Notes: a model not told the origin generated them from the letters alone. A stretch of DNA of 64,000 bases from Clostridium sp. (GCA_021770825.1 JAETQD010000013.1:50883-114882), one strand, 5' to 3'. Shown: positions 1-9,764, numbered from the stretch's first letter. Numbers and translations: made by a program.

Positions 1-2
1 CA

Positions 3-101
3 GCTCCGGCGGGAACCGTAAAGGCCCGGATTGAGTTTACCGTAACCGCCAATGGCGGCCAGAGCATGGATTTGGATGACGTTTCCTTTTCCGTAGCATA
101 A
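3..101 (+). CDS. C-terminal end of a probable extracellular carbohydrate-binding protein (partial)
   Basis: An open frame enters from the left edge and stops with TAA at 99-101, giving 32 residues that end in DLDDVSFSVA. A beta-rich tail closing on an Asp-Asp-Val-Ser-Phe strand is typical of the last strand of carbohydrate-binding jelly-roll modules in secreted glycan-binding proteins, but too little is visible to name a family. A GC-rich hairpin follows directly. The identification is an inference from a short tail. Confidence 0.4.
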   Translation, partial: APAGTVKARIEFTVTANGGQSMDLDDVSFSVA

Positions 102-106
102 TACAG

Positions 107-146
107 AAAAGCCCCGCGAATGCAGCCCGGCATTTCGCGGGGCGAT
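107..146. terminator. GC-rich hairpin after the partial gene
   Basis: A perfect 10-bp stem (111-120 with 134-143) encloses a 13-base loop. On the + strand no T run follows, but AAAA precedes the stem, so the U tract would lie on the minus-strand transcript. It may still mark the 3' end of the left-hand gene. Confidence 0.5.
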
Positions 147-189
147 GTATGTAGGGATTTTCAATGTGGGGATTTTCCGTATTTTCTGT

Positions 190-218
190 TTGTGTCCGGT
201 GCATACTTGTGATATGAT
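190..218 (+). promoter_or_regulatory. Likely promoter of the thioesterase gene
   Basis: TTGTGT (190-195) and TATGAT (213-218) are separated by 17 bases and lie about 65 bases before the start codon at 284. Confidence 0.45.
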
Positions 219-283
219 AAGCCCTGAGTACAGAATAATATAGAAAAAATCCGGCGAACAGCCGGAAGCGGAGGCAAAAGTAC

Positions 284-691
284 ATGGACGAAAAGAAATT
301 TACAGGCCTGGATCCCCGGAAGTATCTGGCCAGCAATCCCTTTATGCAGCATAATCATATGGAAATTACAAAAGTATCTCCGGAATGCAGTGAAATCCGT
401 ATGAAAGTACATCCGGAGGGGCTGAACATCATGGGAATGGTTCACGGCGGTCTGATTTATTCCCTGGCCGATGTGGTAACCGGAATTACCGCCAGAGCTG
501 ACGGACGCAGATATGTGACCCAAAGTGCCCATATTAATTTTATAAAAAACGTATCAGAAGGAACTGTGATTGCCAAAGGCATCCTTGTGCGCCGGGGAAA
601 GGCCATTACTATTGTGCGGGGAGAGGTGACGGACGAAGCGGGAAAACTTCTTGCCGATGTAACTGTGGACATGTTCTGTCTGGGAGAATAA
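284..691 (+). CDS. PaaI-type hotdog-fold acyl-CoA thioesterase
   Basis: A 135-residue protein of the PaaI/4HBT hotdog family, which hydrolyses acyl-CoA or aryl-CoA thioesters in the cytoplasm. The typical signature is present: an Asn (N48) followed by G-M-V-H-G-G (51-56) and the acidic residue D63 in the long helix. The length is normal for single-domain PaaI proteins. The ATG at 284 follows a GGAGG-like site. It is probably monocistronic, with its own promoter and a weak hairpin downstream. The substrate cannot be read from the sequence. Confidence 0.82.
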   Translation: MDEKKFTGLDPRKYLASNPFMQHNHMEITKVSPECSEIRMKVHPEGLNIMGMVHGGLIYSLADVVTGITARADGRRYVTQSAHINFIKNVSEGTVIAKGILVRRGKAITIVRGEVTDEAGKLLADVTVDMFCLGE

Positions 692-760
692 AGGCGCAGA
701 AACGACACAGAACAACACTGATAAACATGAGAAAACAGCTCCGGGCGTATCATTGACGGG

Positions 761-796
761 AAACCTTGCTTTTTTGGAGAAAATTTAAGGTTTTTC
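761..796 (+). terminator. Probable terminator after the thioesterase
   Basis: An AAACCTT / AAGGTTT stem (761-767 with 787-793), with T-rich and A-rich inner arms and a following T stretch, lies just before the rpsL promoter. Confidence 0.45.
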
Positions 797-797
797 C

Positions 798-826
798 TTG
801 ACAGCCGGAAAAAGACTGTATATAAT
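798..826 (+). promoter_or_regulatory. Perfect consensus promoter of the str operon
   Basis: TTGACA (798-803), a 17-base spacer and TATAAT (821-826) match the housekeeping sigma consensus at all twelve positions. It lies about 92 bases before rpsL, as expected for strong ribosomal-protein expression. Confidence 0.9.
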
Positions 827-918
827 AATGGGGCGTGCATGGGAACGTCCCATTTTTTGTGCGCGAAAATAAGCTGATTAAGCAGCAACCACAGTCAATA
901 TCGCAGGAGGTGAAAAGA

Positions 919-1338
919 ATGCCAACATTTAACCAGTTAGTAAGAAAAGGAAGACAGACCACAGTAAAGAAATCCACAGCTCCGGCTCTTCAGAGAGGAT
1001 ACAATTCTCTTCACAAGAAGGCTACTGATGTTTCTGCTCCGCAGAAGAGAGGCGTTTGCACAGCTGTTAAGACTGCAACACCGAAGAAGCCTAACTCTGC
1101 TCTGAGAAAGATCGCCAGAGTTCGTCTTTCCAACGGTATCGAAGTTACAAGCTACATTCCGGGTGAGGGACACAATCTTCAGGAGCACTCTGTTGTTCTT
1201 ATCCGTGGCGGCCGTGTAAAGGACCTTCCGGGTACCAGATACCACATCATCAGAGGTACTCTTGATACTGCAGGCGTAGCCAACAGAAGACAGGCTCGCT
1301 CCAAGTACGGTGCAAAGAGACCGAAAGATAAGAAATAA
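919..1338 (+). CDS. rpsL: 30S ribosomal protein S12
   Basis: S12, 139 residues, sits at the decoding centre of the small subunit and helps control translational accuracy. The start is the ATG at 919, 8 bases after AGGAGGTG; an in-frame upstream extension from 835 is rejected because S12 proteins begin M-P-T-F/I-N-Q-L. The universal T-P-K-K-P-N-S-A segment (residues 54-61) is intact, so the classic Lys positions altered in streptomycin-resistant mutants are wild type. It is the first gene of rpsL-rpsG-fusA-tuf. rpoBC is not immediately upstream. Confidence 0.98.
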   Translation: MPTFNQLVRKGRQTTVKKSTAPALQRGYNSLHKKATDVSAPQKRGVCTAVKTATPKKPNSALRKIARVRLSNGIEVTSYIPGEGHNLQEHSVVLIRGGRVKDLPGTRYHIIRGTLDTAGVANRRQARSKYGAKRPKDKK

Positions 1339-1659
1339 TCAAAAAAACTAATTGGGCCACTAACAGCAGTAAAGTGGGTGCAGAAAATTCTGCATCGTTG
1401 TGCCGGTGATATTGAACCTGTGGGTTGCAGGATATAGATAGGAAACCGAGCACGAACACATTTTATGGAAACATGTGAGTACCTATGAATTAATCCAAGT
1501 AACGTTCAGTGGGGCCGCGCGTTAGACGCGCTGACCGTATAAAACACAGAATAAAAGGCAAAAATTCCATTGCCGAAGGCAGTGTTCCTGGTTTTTTGCA
1601 GGTGACTGTGAGAATGCTGAACAGTTACTAATCCAACAATGATTAAGGAGGGAAGTAAC
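1339..1659 (+). other. Hairpin-rich spacer between rpsL and rpsG, candidate structured RNA
   Basis: This 321-base spacer has no convincing ORF and no clear promoter. It contains a series of short perfect or near-perfect hairpins: 1379-1385 with 1388-1394, 1517-1522 with 1526-1531 (GC-rich, 3-base loop), 1568-1574 with 1578-1584, 1587-1590 with 1599-1602, and 1602-1609 with 1621-1628. Most str operons have a much shorter S12-S7 gap. A cis-acting control or processing element is inferred. Confidence 0.4.
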
Positions 1660-2130
1660 GTGCCACGTAAAGGACATACTCAGAAAAGAGACGTATTAGC
1701 AGATCCGTTGTACAACAACAAGGTTGTTACTAAGTTAATTAACAACATCATGTTAGACGGAAAAAGAGGCGTTGCCCAGAAGATCGTTTACGGCGCTTTT
1801 GAGGAAGTAGCTGCAAAGACTGGTAAAGACGCAGTAGAAGTATTTGAAGAGGCTATGAACAACATCATGCCGGTTCTGGAAGTTAAGGCAAAACGTATCG
1901 GTGGTGCAACATACCAGGTACCGATCGAGGTTAAGCCGGAAAGAAGACAGGCTTTAGGCCTTCGCTGGATTACCACCTATTCCAGAAAGCGTTCTGAGAA
2001 GACTCAGGTTGAAAGACTCGCAAACGAAATTATGGATGCAGCTAACAATACGGGTGCAGCCGTAAAGAAGAAAGAGGAAATGCATAAGATGGCAGAGGCT
2101 AACAAGGCATTTGCTCATTACAGATTCTAA
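1660..2130 (+). CDS. rpsG: 30S ribosomal protein S7
   Basis: S7, 156 residues, is the primary binder that nucleates folding of the 16S rRNA 3' domain. The GTG at 1660 is chosen because it gives the conserved M-P-R-K-G-H N-terminus and sits about 7 bases after AAGGAGGG; the frame is open back to an ATG at 1639 that lies ahead of that ribosome site. The length equals the family norm. fusA follows after 15 bases, consistent with one transcript. Its codon use matches rpsL and tuf. Confidence 0.97.
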   Translation: MPRKGHTQKRDVLADPLYNNKVVTKLINNIMLDGKRGVAQKIVYGAFEEVAAKTGKDAVEVFEEAMNNIMPVLEVKAKRIGGATYQVPIEVKPERRQALGLRWITTYSRKRSEKTQVERLANEIMDAANNTGAAVKKKEEMHKMAEANKAFAHYRF

Positions 2131-2145
2131 AAGGAGGAAAAATCC

Positions 2146-4269
2146 TTGGCTGGAAGAGAATATCCATTGGAGAGAACCAGAAATATCGGAATTATGGCTC
2201 ATATCGATGCTGGTAAGACCACAACGACTGAGCGTATCCTTTATTATACTGGTATTAACTATAAAATCGGTGATACTCACGAGGGCACTGCCACCATGGA
2301 CTGGATGGAGCAGGAGCAGGAGAGAGGTATCACAATCACATCAGCAGCAACTACCTGTCACTGGACTCTTCAGGAAAAGACAAAGGTAAAGCCGGGTGCT
2401 CTTGAGCATCGTATCAACATCATTGATACTCCAGGCCACGTAGATTTTACCGTAGAGGTTGAGCGTTCTCTGCGTGTTCTTGACGGTGCCGTGGGTGTTT
2501 TCTGTGCGAAGGGCGGTGTTGAGCCCCAGTCAGAAAATGTATGGCGTCAGGCGGATACTTACAATGTACCAAGAATGGCATTCATCAACAAGATGGATAT
2601 TCTGGGCGCTGATTTCTACGGAACCGTAGATCAGATCCGTAACCGTCTTGGTAAGAATGCGATCTGCCTTCAGCTTCCAATCGGTAAGGAAGACGAATTT
2701 AAGGGAATCGTCGATCTGTTTGAAATGCAGGCTTACATCTACAATGATGATAAGGGCGATGATATCTCCGTAGTTGATATTCCTGAAGATATGAAGGATG
2801 ATGCGGAGCTTTACAGAAGCGAGCTGATTGAAAAGATCTGTGAGCTGGATGACGACCTGATGATGCAGTATCTGGAAGGTGAAGAGCCGTCCGTTGACGA
2901 CTTGAAGAGAGTTCTTCGTAAGGCAACCTGTGAATGCCAGGCAATCCCGGTATGCTGCGGTACCGCTTACAGAAACAAGGGCGTTCAGAAGCTTCTGGAT
3001 GCAATCATTGAATTTATGCCGTCTCCGCTCGACATTCCACCTATTAAGGGCGTTGATATGGATGGAAATGAAACGGTACGTCATTCTTCTGATGAGGAGC
3101 CGTTCTCTGCTCTTGCATTCAAGATTATGACTGACCCGTTTGTCGGTAAGCTGGCATTCTTCCGTGTGTATTCCGGTACGATGAACTCTGGTTCTTATGT
3201 ATTGAATGCGACGAAGAACAAAAAGGAGCGTGTTGGCCGTATCCTTCAGATGCATGCCAACAAGCGTCAGGAACTTGATAAAGTATACTCTGGTGATATC
3301 GCCGCAGCCGTTGGATTTAAGACCACGACAACCGGTGATACCATCTGTGATGAGCAGCATCCGGTAATCCTTGAGTCCATGGAATTCCCGGAGCCGGTTA
3401 TTGATATCGCAATTGAACCGAAGACAAAAGCCGGTCAGGATAAGATGGGCGAGGCTCTTGCAAAGTTAGCTGAGGAAGACCCGACATTCCGTGTTCATAC
3501 CGATACAGAGACTGGCCAGACCATCATCTCCGGTATGGGTGAGCTGCATCTGGAAATCATTGTTGACCGTCTGCTTCGTGAATTCAAGGTAGAGGCTAAC
3601 GTGGGCGCTCCGCAGGTTGCTTATAAGGAAACCTTCACAAAGGCTGTGGATGTGGACAGCAAGTACGCAAAACAGTCTGGTGGACGTGGTCAGTATGGTC
3701 ATTGTAAGGTACACTTCGAACCGATGGATCCCAACGGCGAGGAGACTTTCAAGTTCGAGTCCTCTGTTGTCGGCGGTGCAATTCCGAAGGAATACATTCC
3801 GGCTGTCGGCGAGGGTATCGAAGAGGCTTCCAAGGCAGGTATTCTTGGCGGATTCCCGGTACTGGGTGTACACGCAAATGTATTTGATGGTTCTTATCAT
3901 GAGGTTGACTCCTCCGAAATGGCATTCCACATTGCCGGTTCCATGGCATTCAAGGACGCTATGGCAAAGGCCGGAGCTGTTTTACTGGAGCCGATCATGA
4001 AGGTAGAGGTAACAATGCCTGAGGAATACATGGGCGATGTTATCGGCGATATCAACTCCCGGCGCGGACGTATTGAGGGCTTCGAGGATATCGGCGGCGG
4101 CAAGATGGTCAAAGCATATGTACCGCTTGCTGAGATGTTCGGTTACTCCACAGATCTCCGTTCCAGCACACAGGGACGTGGTAACTACTCCATGTTCTTC
4201 GAGAAATACGAGCAGGTACCGAAGAGCGTTCAGGAGAAGATTATTGCTGAGAGAAAAGGTGCTAAATAG
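2146..4269 (+). CDS. fusA: Elongation factor G, TTG start
   Basis: EF-G, 707 residues, is the GTPase that drives ribosomal translocation. The P-loop A-H-I-D-A-G-K-T-T is near residues 18-26, followed by the switch II D-T-P-G-H and the N-K-M-D base-specificity motif. Domains II-V run to the C-terminus at full family length. The start is TTG at 2146, 8 bases after AAGGAGG (2131-2137); it gives the normal N-terminus [13 protein letters not shown] is a less common start for such a highly expressed gene. It is cotranscribed with rpsG. Confidence 0.98.
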   Translation: MAGREYPLERTRNIGIMAHIDAGKTTTTERILYYTGINYKIGDTHEGTATMDWMEQEQERGITITSAATTCHWTLQEKTKVKPGALEHRINIIDTPGHVDFTVEVERSLRVLDGAVGVFCAKGGVEPQSENVWRQADTYNVPRMAFINKMDILGADFYGTVDQIRNRLGKNAICLQLPIGKEDEFKGIVDLFEMQAYIYNDDKGDDISVVDIPEDMKDDAELYRSELIEKICELDDDLMMQYLEGEEPSVDDLKRVLRKATCECQAIPVCCGTAYRNKGVQKLLDAIIEFMPSPLDIPPIKGVDMDGNETVRHSSDEEPFSALAFKIMTDPFVGKLAFFRVYSGTMNSGSYVLNATKNKKERVGRILQMHANKRQELDKVYSGDIAAAVGFKTTTTGDTICDEQHPVILESMEFPEPVIDIAIEPKTKAGQDKMGEALAKLAEEDPTFRVHTDTETGQTIISGMGELHLEIIVDRLLREFKVEANVGAPQVAYKETFTKAVDVDSKYAKQSGGRGQYGHCKVHFEPMDPNGEETFKFESSVVGGAIPKEYIPAVGEGIEEASKAGILGGFPVLGVHANVFDGSYHEVDSSEMAFHIAGSMAFKDAMAKAGAVLLEPIMKVEVTMPEEYMGDVIGDINSRRGRIEGFEDIGGGKMVKAYVPLAEMFGYSTDLRSSTQGRGNYSMFFEKYEQVPKSVQEKIIAERKGAK

Positions 4270-4301
4270 GCAGGAACAGGGAATAATAGGTAAGAATAGG
4301 C

Positions 4302-4330
4302 TTGAAAAAAATTTCGTAATAGAATATAAT
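4302..4330 (+). promoter_or_regulatory. Internal promoter for tuf
   Basis: TTGAAA (4302-4307) and TATAAT (4325-4330) with a 17-base spacer lie in the fusA-tuf gap, about 62 bases before the tuf start, so EF-Tu can be transcribed independently of the rest of the operon. Confidence 0.8.
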
Positions 4331-4391
4331 GATATTCAGCCTAGTTAAATAGAATAGCCCAATGGGCGCAAATTAAGGAGGACGTTTTAAA

Positions 4392-5585
4392 ATGGCAAAA
4401 GCTAAGTTTGAAAGAACAAAACCGCATTGTAACATTGGTACCATTGGACACGTTGACCATGGTAAAACAACTTTAACAGCAGCTATTACCAAAGTACTTG
4501 CAGAGAGAGTTGCTGGTAACGTAGCTACTGATTTTGACAATATCGATAAGGCTCCCGAAGAGAGAGAGCGTGGAATTACAATTTCTACCGCTCACGTAGA
4601 GTACGAGACAGAGAACAGACACTATGCACACGTTGACTGCCCAGGCCATGCTGACTATGTAAAGAACATGATCACCGGTGCTGCTCAGATGGACGGCGCT
4701 ATCCTTGTAGTAGCTGCTACCGATGGTGTAATGGCTCAGACAAGAGAGCACATCCTTCTTTCCCGTCAGGTAGGCGTACCGTACATTGTTGTATTCATGA
4801 ACAAGTGCGATATGGTTGATGATCCGGAGTTACTTGAGCTGGTTGAGATGGAGATCAGAGACCTTCTTAACGAGTACGAGTTCCCGGGAGATGACACTCC
4901 GGTTATCCAGGGTTCCGCCCTTAAGGCTCTTGAGGATCCGAGTAGCGAGTGGGGCGACAAGGTTATGGAACTGATGGCCGCAGTTGACAGCTATATTCCG
5001 GATCCGGTTCGCGATACTGATAAGCCGTTCCTTATGCCGGTCGAGGATGTATTCACAATCACAGGTCGTGGTACTGTTGCTACCGGCCGTGTAGAGCGTG
5101 GTACTCTGAAGCTTAATGATGAGGTTGAGATCGTTGGTATTCATGAAGAAACCCGTAAGACTGTTGTAACTGGTATCGAGATGTTCCGTAAGCTCCTTGA
5201 TCAGGCTCAGGCTGGTGATAACATCGGTGCTCTGCTTCGTGGCGTTCAGAGAACAGAGATCCAGAGAGGTCAGTGTCTTGTAAAACCGGGTTCTGTAAAG
5301 TGCCATAAGAAATTTACAGCTCAGGTTTACGTTCTGACAAAAGACGAGGGCGGCCGTCATACACCGTTCTTCAACAACTATCGTCCGCAGTTCTACTTCA
5401 GAACAACAGACGTAACAGGCGTTTGCGAACTCCCGGCTGGTACCGAGATGTGCATGCCTGGTGATAACGTAGAAATGACTATCGAGCTTATCCATCCGGT
5501 AGCTATGGAGCAGGGTCTTCGTTTCGCTATCCGTGAGGGCGGCAGAACCGTAGGTTCCGGTAGAGTTGCTACTATCATCGAATAA
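4392..5585 (+). CDS. tuf: Elongation factor Tu
   Basis: EF-Tu, 397 residues, delivers aminoacyl-tRNA to the ribosome as a GTP complex. The P-loop G-H-V-D-H-G-K-T-T (19-27), the D-C-P-G-H switch II and N-K-C-D motifs are intact, and domains 2 and 3 are complete. AAGGAGG precedes the ATG at a normal distance. It has its own promoter in the fusA spacer and a strong terminator directly after the stop. Confidence 0.98.
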   Translation: MAKAKFERTKPHCNIGTIGHVDHGKTTLTAAITKVLAERVAGNVATDFDNIDKAPEERERGITISTAHVEYETENRHYAHVDCPGHADYVKNMITGAAQMDGAILVVAATDGVMAQTREHILLSRQVGVPYIVVFMNKCDMVDDPELLELVEMEIRDLLNEYEFPGDDTPVIQGSALKALEDPSSEWGDKVMELMAAVDSYIPDPVRDTDKPFLMPVEDVFTITGRGTVATGRVERGTLKLNDEVEIVGIHEETRKTVVTGIEMFRKLLDQAQAGDNIGALLRGVQRTEIQRGQCLVKPGSVKCHKKFTAQVYVLTKDEGGRHTPFFNNYRPQFYFRTTDVTGVCELPAGTEMCMPGDNVEMTIELIHPVAMEQGLRFAIREGGRTVGSGRVATIIE

Positions 5586-5607
5586 TTAAATATTATTCAG
5601 TAAAATC

Positions 5608-5642
5608 AAGGGTTTCGGAGAATTCTCCGGAACCCTTTTTTA
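5608..5642 (+). terminator. Rho-independent terminator of the str operon
   Basis: A long GGGTT...AACCC stem continues through TCGGAGAA/TTCTCCGG and is followed by seven Ts. Confidence 0.9.
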
Positions 5643-5748
5643 ATGGATGGCGGACTCTTTGCAGCCAGCCGTTCTGCTTTTGCACAAAAGGAGGCTGAGA
5701 AGGATTACTGAAAAAACAGCGATTCTCCGACAGCCCCTTTGATTCTGG

Positions 5749-6885
5749 TTAAAGAGGCCGCTCCGAAAACCCATCCAGAAATTCCTTGATAAAGGGAAGC
5801 GCCGCGCCGATGGAGACAGCATCGCTCCGGCAGCGGCCGGGAATGATATAGGATGCCGGGTCCTGGAAGGTGGAGGCGTCAAAGACCATTGTTCGGATAC
5901 GTTCAATATCTGAGTCCGAAAGATATGGTGTAATATGGCCGCCTAAAATGACGGTGCTTTCGATTACCATGTGGAGGTTGTGGATCAGCATGGAAAGATG
6001 GCGGAGATATTCTTCCCATTTTTCCATACATCTGGAATCTCCGTTTGCTTTTTTTGCGAAAAAGTCTTCCAGCTCCATTCCTTCATCCAACAGCGCATAT
6101 CCGGAGCAGTAGCATTCCGCACAGCCCTTTTTCCCACAGTAACAGGTAAGTCCGTCGGGGATTAAGGTCATATGCTCAAAGGTTCCTGTTTTTCCAGTCA
6201 GACCGCTCTGAAGCTTTCCGTCTATGATGATGGCGCCGCCCAGATGATAGCCCAGAGACAGATAGATGGCGTCTGTAATTTCAGGATTTTCCCAGAGTTC
6301 GCTGTTGGAAGCGCACTCGGCATCGTGGACAAAGCGGCAGGGGACGGAAAAATACCGGGAGAACATATCTATGGTGAGCCCAGTACAGTTTAGAATTTCG
6401 CCGTAGATGACCTGGCTGCCGTCGCGGGAAGCCAGTCCCTGTATTCCAAGGCCAATGCCCAAAATCTGCTTTTCTGTATATTCATGGGCATTCAGAAAGT
6501 TCACGACCAGATCTTTTAAAGTGCTCATATAGTTTTCGTCCGGCGTAAAAGCCAGTCTGTATTTTTCTTTCACTTCTTTTTTTCCGTACAAATTCAGAGC
6601 AGAAATATAAACGTGTCTGGAAAGAATTTCTATGCCAATGGAAATTCTGGCTGTTCCGACCGCACGATAAGCGGTGGCTCTGCGTCCCACAGTGGAAGTG
6701 AGCTGACCGCAGGGTTCGATCAGCCCGGCATTTAACAGCGTTGTCAGATGCTGGGTTACTGTCGGAAGGCTTATGTTCAGAGAGGCAGCAATGGCCTGCT
6801 TGGAACTTCCAGAGCTGCGATAAATATAGTGGTAAACATCGGTTAAGTTCTTTTTCTTAATATCGGTAAGTGAGAATGATTCCAT
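5749..6885 (-). CDS. ROK-family transcriptional regulator (XylR-like)
   Basis: A 378-residue repressor of the ROK family, which couples an N-terminal winged helix to a sugar-kinase-like sensor domain. The helix-turn-helix covers about residues 15-70 (K-Q-A-I-A-A-S-L-N-I-S-L-P-T-V). The sensor half has the glycine-rich G-Y-H-L-G-G-A-I-I-I-D-G strand and the zinc motif C-x-C-G-x-x-G-C-x-E. The ATG at 6885 is chosen because AGGAGG lies 9 bases upstream; an in-frame start at 6924 has no such site. It is divergent from the pentose operon and probably controls it. Confidence 0.88.
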   Translation of the reverse strand: MESFSLTDIKKKNLTDVYHYIYRSSGSSKQAIAASLNISLPTVTQHLTTLLNAGLIEPCGQLTSTVGRRATAYRAVGTARISIGIEILSRHVYISALNLYGKKEVKEKYRLAFTPDENYMSTLKDLVVNFLNAHEYTEKQILGIGLGIQGLASRDGSQVIYGEILNCTGLTIDMFSRYFSVPCRFVHDAECASNSELWENPEITDAIYLSLGYHLGGAIIIDGKLQSGLTGKTGTFEHMTLIPDGLTCYCGKKGCAECYCSGYALLDEGMELEDFFAKKANGDSRCMEKWEEYLRHLSMLIHNLHMVIESTVILGGHITPYLSDSDIERIRTMVFDASTFQDPASYIIPGRCRSDAVSIGAALPFIKEFLDGFSERPL

Positions 6886-7275
6886 GTCTGCAAATCCTCC
6901 TGATTGTGATGAAATTGATACCAATAATGGAAAATCATTTAATAAAACAATTATACATTTTTCTCTCCGGAAAAGAAAGGCTTTTTTATGCTGTTAAAAA
7001 TTCTTCTCTGCCGGGCCGGAGATGTGCAGGAATGGAGAAGCTCTGTGATTGGGCAAATGAGCCTCCTTGTCCGGATGAATCGGACAGAAATTGAGCCATA
7101 TTGGCATTGGATTGGGAGTTTTGCACAAAAAAATAAAATTGAAATTGTGAAATTTAGCAGATTGCCATTTTCCAGCAAACCTGCCATTATATAAAAACTT
7201 TAATAAAATGATTTTATAAAATTGAATTATAAATCAGTGTGCAAGAATTGAGGGAAAAGAGAAAGGAAAACAGCT
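6886..7275. promoter_or_regulatory. ROK-sugar operon intergenic control region
   Basis: This 390-base gap has no gene. The palindrome TTTAATAAA occurs at 6948-6956, near the regulator start, and again at 7199-7207. The second copy overlaps a perfect 15-base palindrome (ATAAAAT-G-ATTTTAT, 7203-7217) about 60 bases before the dehydrogenase. AT-rich dyads of this type are known ROK/XylR operators, so autoregulation and operon repression are inferred. I could not assign a strong -35/-10 pair. Confidence 0.5.
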
Positions 7276-8052
7276 ATGGGAATTATTGAGAAAATGAGAC
7301 TGGATGGAAAGAAGATTTTTGTCACAGGCGGGGCAAGAGGAATCGGAAAGAGCGTTGCTACCGCATTTGCAGAGGCAGGAGCCGACATCGCCATTGTCGA
7401 TGTGGACATTGCCGAGGCAGAAAAGACAGCGGCCGAGCTTGCAGAAAACAATGGAGTACATACCATCGCTATTAAGGCAGACGTAACAAAGCCGGAGGAT
7501 GTGGACGCTATGATGGCCAAGGTCGTTGAGACCTTCGGAAGACTGGATGTTGCTTTCTGCAACGCAGGTATCTGCATGAACATCCCGGCAGAAGAGATGA
7601 CCTATGACCAGTGGAGAAAGGTCATCGACATTAACTTAACAGGCGTATTTTTAACTGCACAGGCAGCAGGAAAGGTAATGTTAAAACAGGGAAGCGGCTC
7701 CATCATCAATACAGCCTCCATGTCTGCGCACATTGTAAATGTACCGCAGCCCCAGTGCTCCTATAATGCTTCCAAGGCAGGCGTGATCCAGCTTACCAAG
7801 TCTCTGGCAATCGAGTGGGCAAAGCGCGGCGTCCGCGTAAACTGCATTAGCCCGGGATATATCGGAACAGACTTGACACTTTCTTCCGAGTCCTTAAAGC
7901 CGTTGATTGAAAAATGGAATGCTATGGCTCCCATGGGACGTCTGGGACGCCCGGATGAGCTTCAGTCCATCTGTGTATACCTGGCAGGCGACACCAGCAG
8001 CTTTACCACCGGTTCTGACTTTATTGTAGACGGTGCGTTTACCTGCTTCTAA
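7276..8052 (+). CDS. SDR-family sugar-alcohol dehydrogenase
   Basis: A 258-residue classical short-chain dehydrogenase. The NAD(P)-binding T-G-G-A-R-G-I-G is at 17-24, the N-A-G motif at 96-98, and catalytic Ser148, Tyr163 and Lys167 (Y-N-A-S-K) are all present. Such enzymes interconvert polyols and ketoses. Next to an FGGY kinase and transketolase it most likely oxidises a pentitol such as arabitol or xylitol to xylulose, or reduces a ketose. GAAAGG precedes the ATG. It is the first gene of the operon. Confidence 0.85.
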   Translation: MGIIEKMRLDGKKIFVTGGARGIGKSVATAFAEAGADIAIVDVDIAEAEKTAAELAENNGVHTIAIKADVTKPEDVDAMMAKVVETFGRLDVAFCNAGICMNIPAEEMTYDQWRKVIDINLTGVFLTAQAAGKVMLKQGSGSIINTASMSAHIVNVPQPQCSYNASKAGVIQLTKSLAIEWAKRGVRVNCISPGYIGTDLTLSSESLKPLIEKWNAMAPMGRLGRPDELQSICVYLAGDTSSFTTGSDFIVDGAFTCF

Positions 8053-8074
8053 AAACGAGACAAAACGTACTTCA

Positions 8075-8188
8075 GTTCCGGGGACACACCGGAGATTTCC
8101 GGCCGTGTCCCCGGAACATATGTCCAGGGGAACAGAGAAGCCCCGCCGGGAAAACAGGGAGGTTCGCCCCATGAAAGCCCTGGCGGGG
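8075..8188 (+). other. Two strong hairpins in the dehydrogenase-kinase spacer
   Basis: A perfect 13-bp stem (8075-8087 with 8105-8117) has an inner 4-bp CCGG stem. A second dyad pairs 8141-8147 with 8182-8188. No T run follows, so these are not normal terminators. They may set segmental mRNA stability between the first gene and the rest of the operon. Confidence 0.5.
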
Positions 8189-8225
8189 ACGGCAAAAACA
8201 GCAAAGGATTCGAGGAGGAATCAGT

Positions 8226-9764
8226 ATGTATTATTTATTGGGAACAGATATCGGAACTTCCGGTACGAAAACGGTCCTTATGGACCTTTCGGGAAATCTG
8301 GTGGCGAAGGATCTTCAGGAATATGACGTTTTAACTCCGAAGCCGCTTTGGGCGGAGCAGTGGCCGGACGTATGGCTTGAGGCTGCAAAAGCCTCGATTA
8401 AAAATACAGTTGCAAAATCAGGAATCGCTCCGGAGGAGATAAAAGGAATTGCAATCAGCGGCCTTTACGGCGGTTCCGGTATCCCGTTGGATGAGAACAT
8501 GGAGCCCATCCGCCCCTGCATGATCTGGATGGACCGCCGCGCGGAGGAGGAGACCGCCTGGGTGCTGGAGAATATCGGGGAAGAGAAGCTTCTTACAATC
8601 ACCCACAATGGTGCGGAGCCCTATTACGGATACACGAAAATTCTCTGGTATAAAAACCATGAGCCGGAGAACTGGAAACGGACAAAGCTGTTCCTTCCGC
8701 CAAATGATTATGTGATCTATAAGCTGACCGGAAAGGTTGCCATCGATTATTCTTCCGCAGGTAACATCGGCGGCATTTTCGATATGAACACCCGCATCTG
8801 GTCGAAAGACCTTTTGGACGCCATGGGAATTCTGGTTTCCATGATGCCGGAAAATATTGTGGAATCCACAGATATTGTGGGCGGACTGACAGAGGAAGCG
8901 ACAAAGGAGCTGGGACTTTTAGCCGGAATGCCGGTCATCGCCAGCGGAATCGACTGCGGAGCGGCCAACATTGGCCTTGGCGTTTTCCAGTCCGGGCTTT
9001 ATGCGGCAGCGATTGGAACTTCCATGTGTGCAGCGCTGATCTCCGATAAGCCGGTGAAGGGAAAAGGACTGATCGTATGGCCATACCTTTATGATGCGAA
9101 AAAGCTTTCCTATTATTTTTCCGGAGGTGCAACGGCAGGTGCCATCGTAAAATGGTTCCGCAATACCTTCTGCGACTATGAGGTAGCCATGGAGAAGGAG
9201 GGCGGCCGTCCAGCCTATGACATCTTAAATGAGCAGGCAGAAAGGATTCCGGCAGGAAGCGAAGGACTTCTGGTGCTTCCGTATTTCATGGGAGAGCGCA
9301 GTCCGGTCTGGGATTCGGATGCCAAGGGCACTATCATCGGCCTGTCCCTGATGCACACGAAGGCCCATGTATACCGAGCGTTTTTGGAGGCCGTGGCATA
9401 TTCCCTTAAAGACGCCATGGAGGCCACCGGAGAGAATCTGGGCGAGTATATTTTACTTGCAGGCGGCGTGACAAAGTCCAAAGTATGGCGGCACATTTTT
9501 GCCGATGTGACCGGATATCCGGTGGTATGCCCGTTACAGGACGTGGAGGCCAACATGGGTGATGTGATGTTAGCAGGAATCGGCACAGGGCTTCTCACCT
9601 TTGAGGATGTGAAAAAATGGCAGGTTCTAGATGAAAAAATCATACCGGATGAAAAGAATCACAAGGCGTATGAGGCATATTTTAAGCTTTACAAGGATTT
9701 CTACCACAGCATGAAGGACAATATGAAGAAAATGACAGGCGTGATGCATGAATTTCAGGGTTGA
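8226..9764 (+). CDS. FGGY-family carbohydrate kinase, probably xylulokinase
   Basis: A 512-residue FGGY kinase that phosphorylates a ketopentose or related sugar with ATP. The N-terminal phosphate loop is G-T-D-I-G-T-S-G-T-K (D8). The catalytic base is D243 in S-G-I-D-C-G-A-A, and the C-terminal A-G-G-V-T-K-S-K is the adenosine motif. The length fits xylulokinase. GAGGAGG precedes the ATG. The neighbouring dehydrogenase, transaldolase and transketolase point to xylulose 5-phosphate as product. Ribulose or erythritol-type specificity cannot be excluded. Confidence 0.83.
   Translation: MYYLLGTDIGTSGTKTVLMDLSGNLVAKDLQEYDVLTPKPLWAEQWPDVWLEAAKASIKNTVAKSGIAPEEIKGIAISGLYGGSGIPLDENMEPIRPCMIWMDRRAEEETAWVLENIGEEKLLTITHNGAEPYYGYTKILWYKNHEPENWKRTKLFLPPNDYVIYKLTGKVAIDYSSAGNIGGIFDMNTRIWSKDLLDAMGILVSMMPENIVESTDIVGGLTEEATKELGLLAGMPVIASGIDCGAANIGLGVFQSGLYAAAIGTSMCAALISDKPVKGKGLIVWPYLYDAKKLSYYFSGGATAGAIVKWFRNTFCDYEVAMEKEGGRPAYDILNEQAERIPAGSEGLLVLPYFMGERSPVWDSDAKGTIIGLSLMHTKAHVYRAFLEAVAYSLKDAMEATGENLGEYILLAGGVTKSKVWRHIFADVTGYPVVCPLQDVEANMGDVMLAGIGTGLLTFEDVKKWQVLDEKIIPDEKNHKAYEAYFKLYKDFYHSMKDNMKKMTGVMHEFQG

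Noticed and set aside
835..918. N-terminal extension of S12 from an upstream in-frame ATG
   Set aside because: It would start at the transcription start region and precede the AGGAGGTG site; S12 proteins begin at the inner Met.
2530..3360. 276-codon open frame on the minus strand inside fusA
   Set aside because: It is antisense to a highly conserved gene, has no ribosome site and its translation has no recognisable motif.
4830..5495. 221-codon minus-strand frame inside tuf
   Set aside because: A shadow produced by the strong codon bias of tuf.
5643..5711. 22-codon frame after the tuf terminator
   Set aside because: It begins directly at the terminator tail, has no ribosome site and no similarity I recognise.
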